NCBI RefSeq assembly: GCF_000350225.1
Contig: NW_005179074.1
Span: 1 to 64,000 of the forward strand
Length of the DNA stretch: 64,000 nucleotides
Source of the DNA: Chondrus crispus
Taxonomy: Eukaryota > Rhodophyta > Florideophyceae > Gigartinales > Gigartinaceae
Reading direction: 5' to 3'
This document shows, piece after piece, positions 32,437-43,995 of the stretch. Each line of letters begins with the position of its first letter. Position 1 is the first letter of the stretch. A program made the position numbers and the translations under genes. The notes below the pieces were generated by a model. It made no database searches. It had not been told where the DNA came from and was given only the letters and a program-made list of their open reading frames with translations.

Positions 32437-33522
32437 CGTGCAATACATCTGTCAACTTGCACGGTTCGATGCGGCCATTCACATTTAACTTCAAGTGAAC
32501 GTCACCACAGCCGGCAACCTTTGCACTAGCCTTGGTTCCCATCTGAACAGACGCGGATTCAAGTGGCTCATACGTTGCAAACAAAGATCGGTCATATGTA
32601 ATATGAGCTGCACAAGCTGAATCTACGAGCCACGAAGGCAACTTCTCCATATCGTTCGTGTGCGAAGCTTTCGACATCAGACATGTGAAGTCGACGCTGT
32701 TTACAACCATGTCGGGATCAGGTTTCTGTGTGACAAATGCAGATTGTTTCCGCTGAGACATACGCGGTTTATATCCGCTAGGAGGAGCCGGGCGACGCCC
32801 ATTCAAATCCTTTCCCCTGCAGCGGGTTGCCGTATGGCCTGTATGACCGCAGTTCGTGCATTTGTAATCGTTTATGTCCCGATTGTTCCGGGCACGATTA
32901 ACCAGAGCCGATGTCTGTGAGGAGCTAGACTTCATGTTTGCTCGTTGCTCTTCCTGCAGCAGACGACTTTTCACAAATTCCAAACTGAATATCTTTTCCT
33001 CATTACCGAGAGCATCAAGTGCAACGATGAGAGCCTCGAAACGGGCAGGCAGACCGTTGAGCACTGCCATGTCCATCTCCTTGTCATCGATGTTTACGTT
33101 CATTGACTTGAGGATGGCTGCCAGCTGCTTGACACGATTGATGTATGCAAGCATCTTTTCACCGGAAAGCATCTTCACAGTGTAGAGCTCACGACCGGCA
33201 GCTAGTTTGTTCAGCAAAGTGTGTCTCTCAAACACGTTGACAATAGCTTCCCACATCTCATGAGCAGTATCAACATCACGTACATGCTCAAGGTGCTCAT
33301 CTGATAGGGAGAGACCAATCAGTGCTTTGGCTTTACTGTCACCTCTGATCCACTTCTTATGCTCTTCCGCGCGTTCCTCACTTGGAACTCGTCCCTCAAC
33401 GATGTATTGGTCAACATCACGTAGAGCAAGCAGAAGTTGTATTTTCTGCTTCCATACGTTTCTACGTAGGAGTCCGTCAGTTTGTCGATTCTGATGGATC
33501 CTCCTCCTCCTTGATCTTCCAT
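32437..33522 (-). pseudogene. Copia D gag and protease
   Basis: Sense direction is leftward from ATG 33520-33522. The start carries the frame-shifting rearrangement at about 33455-33470 seen also in copies C and E, so the main frame opens only after it. It includes the gag core, the knuckle CTNCGHTGHTATRC (followed by R where others have W) and protease WLVDSACAAHIT (the catalytic-site neighbour T is A here). It is interrupted at 32437 by the inserted LTR block. Confidence 0.85.
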
Positions 33523-33694
33523 TTTAGTGCAAATAAACTTCAAGTATTCGAAAATCCGTTCGGGGATCCCAAGCTGTTAACCGATAGTCAACACAATGGC
33601 AAGCCCACCCGTCTAAGAAATCCGATATGATTACTATGAAGTTGCACTAGGAGAAATTTGCGAACAGATATGTGAATTTATTTGGATGAAATCC

Positions 33695-34237
33695 CTAACT
33701 ATTCTGTCGACAAACTACCTTCAGGTCTGCAGCGCCATTCTCGTGGCACTTCAGGTGCCCGTGAGACTCAAATACGCGATTGCAAGGGATACAACGCGGA
33801 GTCTCCTTAGCGTTGGCAACCTGAATGCGATGAGACCTAGACTGAATGTGGTCATAAAAAGCCTTCGCACTATTGCCACTAACGCCGCACACTTTACAAT
33901 ACCGCATATACCGCGGGCACGCCTTACTATTCCTCTTGCGCTCACGCTTGAACTCTTTATCCGCAAGAACAGTCGCTTTCCGAGCAGAAAGTCGATGCGT
34001 TGTTCTCTTTATTGGTGCGGGAACAGAGCGCAGAATACGAGGAATCCTATAAGGCGCGCTACTCGAGGAGGGACCCGGAAGCACGAGCCGAGGCGAAGAT
34101 TGATCCTCAGGCTCAAGCACCTCAACGGATACGACCTCCGATGTCCTAACCGTTCGACCGGTGACCAGCTTCCCAGGCGCAGAGCGCACCGGTACTAATT
34201 CCAGATCTAACACAACCCCGTAAAAACAGGTATTCAC
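33695..34237 (-). CDS. Copia-encoded zinc-finger accessory protein, copy D
   Basis: A 180-residue open copy of the accessory ORF. Finger 1 is complete (CKVCG...DHIQSRSH). Finger 2 keeps both cysteines and the first histidine, but the last ligand of CHENGAAH is aspartate. The tail reads VVCRQNS where copy B' has VVCEQNS. Copy E shares both changes, which makes D and E sister copies. Confidence 0.72.
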   Translation of the reverse strand: MNTCFYGVVLDLELVPVRSAPGKLVTGRTVRTSEVVSVEVLEPEDQSSPRLVLPGPSSSSAPYRIPRILRSVPAPIKRTTHRLSARKATVLADKEFKRERKRNSKACPRYMRYCKVCGVSGNSAKAFYDHIQSRSHRIQVANAKETPRCIPCNRVFESHGHLKCHENGAADLKVVCRQNS

Positions 34238-34317
34238 AATAAGGAATATGAAGATAATTGTCAGTAACAGATTTTGGAATTATTGCTCTTAAGAACCACC
34301 AAAACGTGCAAAGACAA

Positions 34318-34729
34318 TCACTTAGATGTGTAGGAAATGCAAAGAAACTCAAAACTTACTTTGCATGAGAGAACGAAGAAAAACCAAATGCGAGATTGAC
34401 GACGACGGCGGTAGCGGGAGCGGAAACGAAGACGAAGACCAAAGACAGAGACAGCAGCAAGAACCACAGCAAGAACGAAAGCCAAACCAAGAACGAAGAC
34501 AACGAAGACAGCGGGAGCGATGACCAAAACCAATTCACACAAGAGAGCAAGAACGACAGCAGCAGCGAAAACCAAAACCAAGAACGACGGCAAGAACGAG
34601 AGTGACAACAACAGCGAGAATACCTGCGGAAACAACGATGAGAAACGGCAGCGAAAACGACAGCGACAACGACGGCAGAAACAACGGAACGAGAACGACA
34701 GACTCATGCAGTGAAACGACAGCAAGGGA
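34318..34729 (-). repeat. Pyrimidine-rich leader of copia D
   Basis: Same low-complexity tract as in copies B', C and E, between the primer site (34730-34743) and the zinc-finger ORF, with the GCAAAGTAAGT donor kept. Confidence 0.65.
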
Positions 34730-34743
34730 CTGGGCCCATAACC
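34730..34743 (-). promoter_or_regulatory. Primer binding site of copia D
   Basis: GGTTATGGGCCCAG in sense orientation next to the LTR boundary at 34744. Confidence 0.82.
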
Positions 34744-35990
34744 TAATGGTAGGTTCGGAGGGGCAAGGGAAAGAAGGAGGGCAGGTTGATGTGTGTGAGT
34801 GAAGGAGTTGGTACCGAGGTTTACTTGGAGCCGTCTTTCAGCGATACTTATACACTTTGAGTGTTACACTATTCCATTACTTTGGCACCTGGTAAACCGT
34901 ACTCACCATATGCGCGACCAAGCGCGGTCCTCTTCTGACCCGTCCACACTGTTCTATTTCCACCTTACGAATTGACTATTGACTATCAGTGCACAACGGT
35001 TTCTACACATTTCGAGTGACTGTAAACCATGGCCCTATGCATGCAAACGTTTCACACCTTACTAATCTGCATCCATACATGACAGAATATATTCTTGCAC
35101 AATGAACAACTTGGCATCTCTCTATTCCCAACAACGCAAAGTCCTGTCATATCTCAGTCCCCATACATGCCCTTGTTTCGTACCTTACTAATTTCGGTAC
35201 ACACTGCCAGAAAAGTATGACGGGTAGCAACAATGTGCATCCAGACTTTCTACACATCTCACGTGATATCCGATGTGAATCACACGAGTACTGTCATCAA
35301 CTTGCATCCAACGGCGCACCATGACGAGAGCACAATACAACCTCGCATGCTGACGAGAGTATAGCACAACAGCGCATGCTGATGCAAGAGTCGCATACAG
35401 CGTGACGCGTACACTGAGTACTCACATAAGTACATGTCTCTTGTGAGAAATACTTGTTGTACTTTTAATTCACATGTACTGTGCTCGGATACGCGTCGGA
35501 CCGTATGCAGCCGACGTGTAAAAGTGTACGTACACGCAGCAACCCGGCGACGTGTACATGTGTACACCGCAGACAAGTGGCCAGCGCCAAGGGCATCCGT
35601 AATTACCCATTACAACCATGGTGAACAACTTGAAACCCCCGAAATGATGTAATTAAAACGTATACCGATCATTCAAGATATATCACCAGCATGAGTGCAT
35701 ATAAGTAGACAATAACAGACCCATAGAATTGCAGCATTCGAACCGACACCCAATAGATTTGCAGTATTGCCTGTGTAGCCCTATAACGGTTCGGGCCAAA
35801 TGCAAATTTTCGGCATTTATGCAAATTTGCATAACCCTCCAAAAGTCCACTTTGGTCCCCAGAACCCCAAAATCCGAGACTTTACACGTGTCATGTAGTG
35901 ATATGGGGTGATGGTCCGGACCGTCGAGTCATGTACACGTGTCGCTCGATTTTGCACTTTCCAGATAACAGCATGTGGTCGCACATTTTC

Positions 35991-36609
35991 TGTAGCATAA
36001 ACACCCCTAAACGGATAGGGGTGTATGCTTAGTCCTGGAAGACCCGTACGTACGAGAGGACGGGGGAAGTCGGACCAGCTAACGAAACCGGAGCACGGGC
36101 CCGGGTAGCGTGGTAGAGCGGGATCGGGGGGAGGACGCGCACACACGCGGGCCGATCTACGCCTCGACGCCCCGGAGCAGCGCTGGGTTACGTTCCAGCG
36201 CTGACGGGCGGAGGTGGATCTAGGCTCGCTCGCGTGCTCGCGCGTCCTCTACCCGCGCTCGGTCTCGCCTTAAGGTAGCTAACGGAAGCTTCCTTAGGAT
36301 AAGCTGGAAGTCAGACCTAGGCGGTAGGTCGTGGACAAGTCCGTGCTTGTCCCCCCCGTCGCCGCCGGTCCGCTCCGTCATTTAATGTACAATTAGTCTA
36401 TCGTAACTTAGTACAGTACGTACTGTACTATGGGGCACTACTGTAGTCGGCACTGTCAGCCGACGGGGCTGACTGTATACGTGTCGTACACGTATAGTAC
36501 ACGTGGGGGCGCGTGCCCTCGTACACGTGTGGTACCGGCTGTCTGTAAGGTTCGTGCCTTACAGAGCCGGATCCAATTTCTAATCTAATTCTTTTGTAGT
36601 TATACTACA
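35991..36609 (-). repeat. E2 3' LTR
   Basis: 619 bp. On the plus strand it starts TGTAGCATAAACACC and ends TATACTACA. It contains paired stem sequences (TACAGACAGCC type), CACGTGTAC motifs and a GTACAGTACGTACTGTAC palindrome. It shares its last ~10 bases and general motifs with the E1 LTR, but most of it differs. Confidence 0.93.
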
Positions 36610-36650
36610 CCACCCCCCCCTCAAGCGTGGACGTCTGCGTCCACATGTGC
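36610..36650 (-). repeat. E2 terminal polypurine tract and pol-terminus-like repeat
   Basis: In the sense direction: GTGGACGCAGACGTCCACGC followed by TTGAGGGGGGG, then the LTR. The same arrangement (GCGGACGTTC then TTGAGG) occurs at the pol stop near 39145-39185 and before the E1 LTR. Confidence 0.7.
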
Positions 36651-36665
36651 TTGAGGGGAGCGGAA

Positions 36666-37212
36666 ATGTCCGAACTTGTAGTCGTCTCGAGCCCTCCGCG
36701 TACCTCTCGCGATCGCGTCCCATCGTCACGCCCCTCTTTTCCCGGACGGTGGCCTATGCGCGTGCTGGCCGGTCCCCTTCTTATCTCCACCTCCCGTGCT
36801 GACCCCCATTTCTGCTTGATCCCCTCTTCGCGTTTGTTTTCTCTGATTATCGTACGCGCAACCGGGCCCGTCGGCTCCCCCCTTCTCGTTGTCATGGCAG
36901 GTTCCCCGCCGACTGGGGCCCTAGCGGGGACAGACCCCTTGCACGGTGAGCCGTCTCGCTTCGCAATCGTTACACCAGCTGTCGAAGGGCCGGTCCGTTC
37001 CCAAGGATCCACGGCAAGGCAAGAGGCATCTCCGCTCCAAGACGCGTCGATTACGCCCGTGGTCTCCTCCGCACCCTTGGCCTCGTCACGTCGAGGTGGT
37101 GATGCCCCCTCGCGATGAGGTGGCGACGGAGACGCCCCGTCATCCTAGGTACTGTCCTCCGAGCACTTACGTTCTGGGGTCGACGGCTCCTCCTGGCGGT
37201 ACGAACCGCTAA
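36666..37212 (+). pseudogene. Antisense gene of gypsy E2, internally deleted
   Basis: ATG 36666-36668 (MSELVVVSSPP) lies 56 bp inside the 3' LTR on the strand opposite to pol, as the E1 start (MSEG) does. About 150 codons resemble the Ser/Pro/Val-rich E1 N-terminus (LLVVMAGSPPTGALAG against LGALVMVSPSEGRVASLAG). This frame ends with TGA at 37116-37118. In another frame, 37100-37212 encodes PRYCPPSTYVLGS and a stop, which matches the C-terminal tail of the E3 gene. The whole central region with the conserved blocks and coiled coil is missing. E2 therefore holds a deletion derivative. Confidence 0.65.
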
Positions 37213-39144
37213 TACAGCGCTGTCCTCCTTCGTGCGGCGCCTCTTTCCTCCTTGATCACTCCGATCTTCGTAAAGCCACTTAGGGCCCCTTTTTGCTTCC
37301 TTGCTCATCCGGTCGCTACGACAGCATACGGGGCGCGTATACGATAAGAGAAAGTATCATCTCTACGGGGGCCCTTCCCCGTGCATGCGGAATCGGCGTA
37401 GGCGGGGAGACGCGTGGCATGCATCCTCCGTTCATGAGGAGCGCTGAGCTCGTCACGACCGACCGGTACTGCACTCCTCCTTCCGCGGGTGCCCTACAGG
37501 ACCCACGAGCCGGACGGACCGTTCGCCATGCGAAGTAGCATCCACGTTCGCAGTAGGGAGCAGGTTGCTCCGTGTGGCTCGTCCTTGCTGGCCTTGGAGC
37601 TTTCCCCTACGCGATTCGAGTCCGTGATCTCGTCGCCGGTCGTCTGGTGGTGCCCCCCTCAATTCCGTCCTTCGCGCTCGACTCCTTCTCTGAGCGTCCT
37701 CTCTACGGCGCGGGACGCCAGTTCCCCGGGGCACGGGCTAAGTCACGCGACGGAGCTGATGCTCCAAACGGACAGCGGGTCGTACCGCTTTCTGCGGTGC
37801 TACCGCGCGCACGGATGCTGCCTCGTCCGTGTGGGGCAGGGACGTCGAGGAGCAGTGCCCTTGGACTCACCCTCCTCCTTGCCGGAACTGTGGTTGCCTG
37901 GCTTGGTTGTCGGCGGGGGTTAGGGTCCGCCTTCTCGGGGCGTAGGGAGAGCCGTCCCTCCCTCCGTATTTGGGCTTCCGAAAGGGGGCCGTACCCCTTC
38001 CTCCCTTCATGCCCGGTCCCCTTGTCGACTTCCTGTCCGTACCGCCTTACCACTTTGGTGCCAGCTTGACGGCGCCGTGCCGTTCGGGTCGCCTGCGCAG
38101 TACGCGGTTGCGGGAGGAAAGGCTACTACAAGGGAGCCGAGTGGCGTGCGCGCTTCTCGAGGGGACGCCCTCCTCGATGGTAACAGCTGTTGTTGGGTCC
38201 GTCTTCCCTCCGGGAGTGAGGGAGGGGTCCGTGTACGGTGCTTGTTCCCATGCCACCGTCCGAGGAGCCGAGTACAACAGCCATGGCGGGTCGGCCCGCC
38301 ATGTATTGCGTGGCCCTCATGCGGCGCGTGCGCACCTTTGCGCACGTGAGTGGCGTCTGTCGCGCGCCCTCCCTCTTTTTTCGTTATTTTCTTCGCAGTT
38401 GGTGGCGGATTGACACCGGCGCCGGTGCTTGCTGTCAGGCGTATGAGCGGCGTGCAGTACCTGTGCGCGCGCGTGCGCGCACAGCAACAGCTCTGAGCCC
38501 TTGATCCAATCACCCCAAAAAACCACCTCAAAATTTGGCCAATTTTCCCGCCAAAATAATTTCAGCAAAAATTAAATCACACTCCGTGATTGGTGCGCTG
38601 TCATACGCCCCTCATTATTTTGAGTGTACCGTGGCGGACTGGCGCTGCAGTGCAGCGAGCCCTATAGGGCCCGTGCTCCCGGCCGTTCGTCCGAACCCTC
38701 CACCTCTCGCCTACGCGTACTCTCGCGTACCGGCGCGCATTTTCGAGCCCATTGCGCTCGTCCTCTCGGTGAGGGCTTCGTCTGCGTTCTTGCCACTAAC
38801 AGAGACTGCTCTTTCGTCCCTTCGGTTATTACGTGAACCATTCCTTCCTAGACCGTCGTCGCCTGCCATTTTTTCGTCAGACAGTACGTACTGTCTAGTC
38901 CCAATGCGCGCAGAGACCAGCAAAGCGCCTTGCTCTCCGTGGCGTCCTTCATACTGCATCCTCCTTCGACGGTTGTGGATGAGTGTTCGTAACCCTGACC
39001 TTGCTTGTGAATACGTATTGACATGCCTCGCGTTTGTCGGCGATCGTCCGTGGGCCTATCCTTCCTGACGTTCCTTGTCTTCCAATTGCGAGAGACTTAT
39101 ATAACCGTAACGAAACGGTTGCGTTTAGCCGTACCGGAACGGTT
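37213..39144. other. Non-coding spacer of gypsy E2 between antisense remnant and pol
   Basis: Several short frames exist on both strands, but none shows homology to anything else in the window. A block at 38375-38420 (CTTTTTTCGTTATTTTC then GATTGACACCG) is shared with the E3 spacer. Confidence 0.5.
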
Positions 39145-39185
39145 GAGGGCCCGTTCCTCAAGACCGAACGTCCGCGTTCAGGTCC
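39145..39185 (-). repeat. Internal copy of the polypurine/pol-terminus repeat in E2
   Basis: In sense direction the pol end reads GAACGCGGACGTTCGGTC, then TTGAGGAACGGGCCC. It matches the sequence beside the 3' LTRs of E1 and E2. The E3 counterpart at 25045-25090 has TTGAGAGGGGGGCCC, an even better purine tract. Confidence 0.7.
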
Positions 39186-42100
39186 GAAATGAGGTCCCTA
39201 CCGGTGCGCACTCGAAGTCGTTTCGCGTAGCGAGACACGAGCTCTTCTGGGACGTGAGTCCGCGCGGTCCAAGTGGGCGTGTCGTAATCCGCCTACTTGA
39301 TGAGGAACTCCGGAGTTCCATCCTCCATGACCCGGTGCTTGAGCAGCCGTTCTACTGCGAACTGCGTCCCCTCCCTGACCTTGACGGCAAGGTCACTGGG
39401 TGTAGTCGTGCTCGCCCGAGGCTCGTTCGCCGGTGGGGTGAGTACACGCAGCGGTCTGCGGAGACGCGCTCCGTCACACCATCGCGGTCGATCGTGATGA
39501 TGCGTTTGTCATTCGCGAGCACTCGGTACGGTCCGACTGCCGGTGATGCGAGTTTGTTCGACGTCTTCCCCCCATCGGAGGGGTTCAGGTACACGTAATT
39601 CCCGGGCTTAAGACGTGCGTTAATTCTTCGAACGCGCTTGTCGAAGTTGCGTTTGTATCGTGCTTGGGTCCGACGCAAGCTTCCGTAGGCTTTTTGTATC
39701 GTATCGTCCAGCGTTTTTAGGAACTCAGCTCGCTGATTCCCCCTGTCGGCAGGGGGAACGCCATCATCGACTCTTCGAAGGGAGAACTCTGGCGGTGGCC
39801 TGCTGAGCACGAGCTCAAACGGCGTGGTGCGTGTGGTGCGATGTACGTGGGAGTTGTTCGCATACGTAAGCGGCCCCACGTACACATCCCAGTCGTCTTG
39901 GTGCTTGCCTACGTAGTTGCGCAGCATTGAGGCGATGGTCCGGTTGTATCGCTCGACTTGTCCGTTCGTCTGCGGATGGTATGCTGACGTATATAGGTTC
40001 GTAATCCCGAGAACCCAGCACGTGCTGTGGAAGAACTTGGCGTTGAACTGCGGTCCGTTATCCGACAGTAACGTGCGCGGGACGCCGTACTTAAATACCC
40101 AGGCGTCGCAGAACGCGACTGCGACGGCGTATGCGGTAATCGTACGTAGCGCGACGACTTGCGTAAGCTTAGTGAAGCGGTCGGTAATTACGAGCAGGAA
40201 CCTTTTTCCTGACTTCGTCTTGGGGAGCGGACCCAGAATGTCGATAGCCAGGCTCTCGAGCGGCCGAGTTGCCGGGAACAACCTCAAACGGTTGAGGTGT
40301 TTCCGCAACTTAACCCGGTTCATCGCGCACGTCCGACACCCCCGCACCGTAGAGGCGACATCTGCGGCGAGATGGGGCCAGTAGTACTCGCGACGTAGCG
40401 CGTAGTACATACGGTTCTGGCCCGGGTGTCCCGCGATGGCCGGGTTGTGGCACAGGCGAAGGAGCCTGGCGCGGAGCGTCCGAGGTACCACCACCTGTAC
40501 GATATCAGGGTCGAAGGGGTGTCTCCGCTTGAGCACCCCCTGGTGGTCCTCGAAGAACGGGGAGTCCCGGGACTCTGACTGTCGTGCCAAAACGGCTTGG
40601 CAGAAGTCATCCACGCGTTGCTCCTCGGCGATCTCCTCAAACGTAAGAGGGGCCGGTAGGTCGTCCTGCGGAGGAGCGACCGTTGAGGCGGGCGCCCCGA
40701 CTTCGGGTTCTTCGGCGCGTTCGAGATCAACGGCGTCGAACTCGTCGTTCTCCTCCCAGAACGGACTGGGTCCTTGGAGAACGGGGGCTTCGTCGTCGCC
40801 CCTTGGTTCGTCGCGCGTTCGGACGCGCGGCCTTCTTCGTGGCCTAGCTTGGCTTCGCGTTGTCGCGAAGACGTGTTCGACCTCGTGGTCGCAATTTTCG
40901 GTACAGACGTGGTCCGCAAGCTCGTTCGATACGTCTCGAACGGTCGTACCCGCGTCGAAGGTGGGGATGTCGTCATCCACTTCGATGGCCGGGCGGGGGT
41001 CGCCGGCGACTCTTGGCGACACGAGGCGTGACAAGGCGTCCGGTACTTGGTGCACGCGCCCGGGGCGGTACTGGATGGTGAAATCGTATTCAGCCAGACG
41101 TAGCCGCCACCGGGTGAGCCTTCCAGAACTCTCCGTGAGGGACATGAGCCAACTCAGCGCGTCATGATCCGTCCGGACGGTGAACTTCGTGCCTTCAACG
41201 TACGGCCGTAGTGTGCCGACGGCCCACACTACGGCGAAGCAGTCGCCTTCCGTGGCGCTGTAGTTGCGCTCGCTGTCGTTCAGCGAGTAGGACCAATAGC
41301 CTACGGGGCGCCAATCGTTTGGCTGGTCGTGCTCTTGGAGCAACGTGCAGCCCAACTGGTAGGCGCTTGCATCCGTGTCGATCATGTACGGACGGCCGTA
41401 CCGCGGAAGGGCGAGGATCGGCGGAGCGATCATGGACTTCTTGAGGTTCTCGAACGCCTCCCGTTGCGCCTCCGTAGGGTTGTAGAAGTCAGGATCTGAA
41501 TCCTTACGCGTCATGTCGGTCAGAGGACGGGCTATCTTCGCGAACCCCTTAACGAATCGGCAGTATACGTTGCACGCCCCGAGAAACGAGCGCACTTGCG
41601 TCAGCGTCCTCGGGAATGTGAAGGTCTTGAAGGCGTCGGCCGCCGTATCGGCCACACTTAACTTACCTGGGGAAATGACGTGCCCCAGGTAGTGTACCTT
41701 CGGTTGAAAGAAGCTACACTTCTTGAGCTTGAGGGAGATTCCGGCACTCCGCAGCAAGCTCAAGACAATGTCGAGATGCTTTGCGTGTTCTCCGTGCGTA
41801 CGTGAGAACACGATGACATCATCCAGGTACACGAGGCATATTTGCCAACGTACGCCAGATAGGATGATGTCGAGTGCGCGTTGGAAGGTGGCCGGTGCCC
41901 CTTTTAGTCCGAACGGCATGCGCAAGTGGCGAAACGTGCCCATGTGCGTAGTAAACGTGGTCTTATCCCGGTCTTCCGGAGCGACCGGGATCTGCCAATA
42001 ACCGGAATTGCAGTCCAACGTGGTGAAGACGGCTGCGTCTCCAAGCGAGTCGATGCAGTCGTCCATCCGAGGCAGCGGATACGAATCCGCTGCAGTCTTC

Positions 42101-43737
42101 GCGTTGAGACGCCGGTAGTCCACGCAGAACCGAAGGGATCCGTCTTTCTTCGGTACGAGCACCACCGGGGACGCCCACTCGGTGCTCGCGAGTTCGATAA
42201 CCCCTGCGTTCAACATCTTGTTGACCTCCTTCGCGACCATTTCGCGCATCGCGGGCCCCTTACGGTAGGGCATCGAACGTATCGGCTTCGTTCCCAGTTC
42301 GAGAGGAATGTGGTGTTCTGTCGCTCGTATAGTTCCGAGCGCACCGCTCCACAAGCTCGAATGCTTACGGAGCATCTCGAGTACGTGGCCACGGAGCTTG
42401 TCGTCGTCGATGTATGACAAGTCGATTTCCTTTTCCCAATCCATCGGTGGGTTTTCGGGATCCTTCTTCTGCGGGGGTACAGTACTCCCCGCCGTCGGTT
42501 GGTCTTGAGGTGGCCGTTCGTCCGTGACCACCCCTTTCTTCACGACGGTCGTCCGCTCGTCGGGGCTTGGTCGTCCAGCTCCGGTCTTCCCGACTTGATC
42601 GGTCAAGTCAGTCAGGTGTAGCGCGTGTGCAATCCCCTCGGCAACCCTCCGTTCGGGCGTGAGGATCGCAAGGGGGTTGCGCTTCGCGTATCCCACGACG
42701 GTGTGCTTCGGAAGCCGCCTTTCCCGTCGCGAAAAGTTCGCGACGATGACGTCGAAGGTCTGATTCGGCAGAACCTCGGCGACACCATTCGTCAAACTCA
42801 ATCCATGTCGGTATTGGAGTGAGGGCTTTGGTTCCAGGAACACGAGGCCCCTCCCTGCGGTGGTGACGCGCACTCGGGCTTGCGACATCGCGGGGATGGT
42901 AACCCAGCGGGCGATTCGGATCGCCTGCGGGGCCTCATCCCGTACGTCCGGCCGGCTCGTTTGGCGTCCGTGTCGCATCGTAGGGGGAGTCGGCTCCCCC
43001 TTTCCGTCGGTGATGGCCACGGAGCCACCGTGTCGGAGTTCGAGCTTCTGTCCGTCGATGTCGATGCTACGTACGTGGGTATCGATGAACGCCGTGCCGA
43101 GAAGAACGGGAACGGCAAGCTGTTCCGCCACCACGAACGGTATACGGAACGTCGTGTTCCGCAAACGGACTGCAAGGTGGACGACCGCCGTAAGTCGAAG
43201 CGGGTTACTGCTCGCGCCAGCCAGTCGGGGTAATGGTGCGTCCCGTATTACGAAGCGGGTCCAGTCGGGAGGGAGGTCGGCCTTACTCACTAAGTTGTAG
43301 CCCAAACACGTATCGACGGCGATCGTGTGGGGCTTGAACGCGTTACCTTTGGTGGCCACGGAGCCAAGGACGTTATATATCTTGGACGTCATGAGGCATA
43401 CAATGCCGTCGACCATCTTGGGCGCAACCCGTTCGGCGAGATCGTTCCGCCAAGGTCGTCGCCTTCGGTTCTGGCCCCTCCTGCGTTTCCTTCTACCTGA
43501 GTCGTGGGGCTTCCGCGTCTCCGTGATGCCCCCTCTGGTGCTTGAGTCCGTACGTGGCGGACATTTCGTCGGCTCCCTTGGCCTCACAGGAGTCTGGAGG
43601 TCGACCTGTTCTTTTCGGTCGTCGGTACTCCCGTCCTTTTCATTACCCATCACCGGTACTACGGGCGTCCCGGTTCTGTCCTCTCCTAACGTCGGGCTTA
43701 CGGAGGCCTCGACGTTCGCTCCCCCCTGTATCGGCAT
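39158..43737 (-). CDS. pol: Gypsy E2 pol: protease, RT, RNase H, integrase, damaged chromodomain
   Basis: From ATG 43735-43737 the frame is open for 1461 codons. Domains: basic N-terminus; retropepsin-like protease (AVDTCLGYNLV, D142; PVLLGTAF); RT (FCVDYRRLNAKT near 540, YLDD at 637-640); RNase H (MIDTDASAYQLG near 787, TDHDALSW near 857); integrase with H-H-C-C region (near 1096-1138) and D1166, D1226, E1262, exact D-35-E spacing. After about residue 1435 one base is missing relative to E3, which ends the frame at 39352. In the corrected phase a chromodomain follows (AVERLLKHR), with TAG where the conserved tryptophan belongs, and the original TGA at 39158-39160. It is a chromovirus-type pol, probably still catalytically complete but without its targeting domain. 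Confidence 0.88.
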
Positions 43738-43995
43738 TGCAGGGGCTACCGTGCTCGCTTCCGGTGGCGAGGGGTGTATTATCGGACAATACCCCCCATG
43801 ACCTAGCCGAGCACGTGGGGACCGGTCGAGTTCGTGGGGACAAGACGGCTCACGCGACCGCGTGGACGTAACCGTCTTTACCCTTTTTTCGAACTACCGG
43901 TGCTATCGGAGCTACCTTCCTGGCTATCGGCGGCCAGGTCTTCTCCCGCTCCTCGGTCCCGTGGGTCGGGACGTCTCACCCACTGCGGCACCACG

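Noticed and set aside
38007-38531. Minus-strand 174-codon frame in the E2 spacer as an additional sense gene (env-like)
   Set aside because: No signal peptide or membrane segment, no counterpart in the E3 spacer at protein level.
39352-39598. Plus-strand frame over the integrase C-terminus of E2
   Set aside because: Shadow of pol; the antisense module begins only beyond the pol stop.
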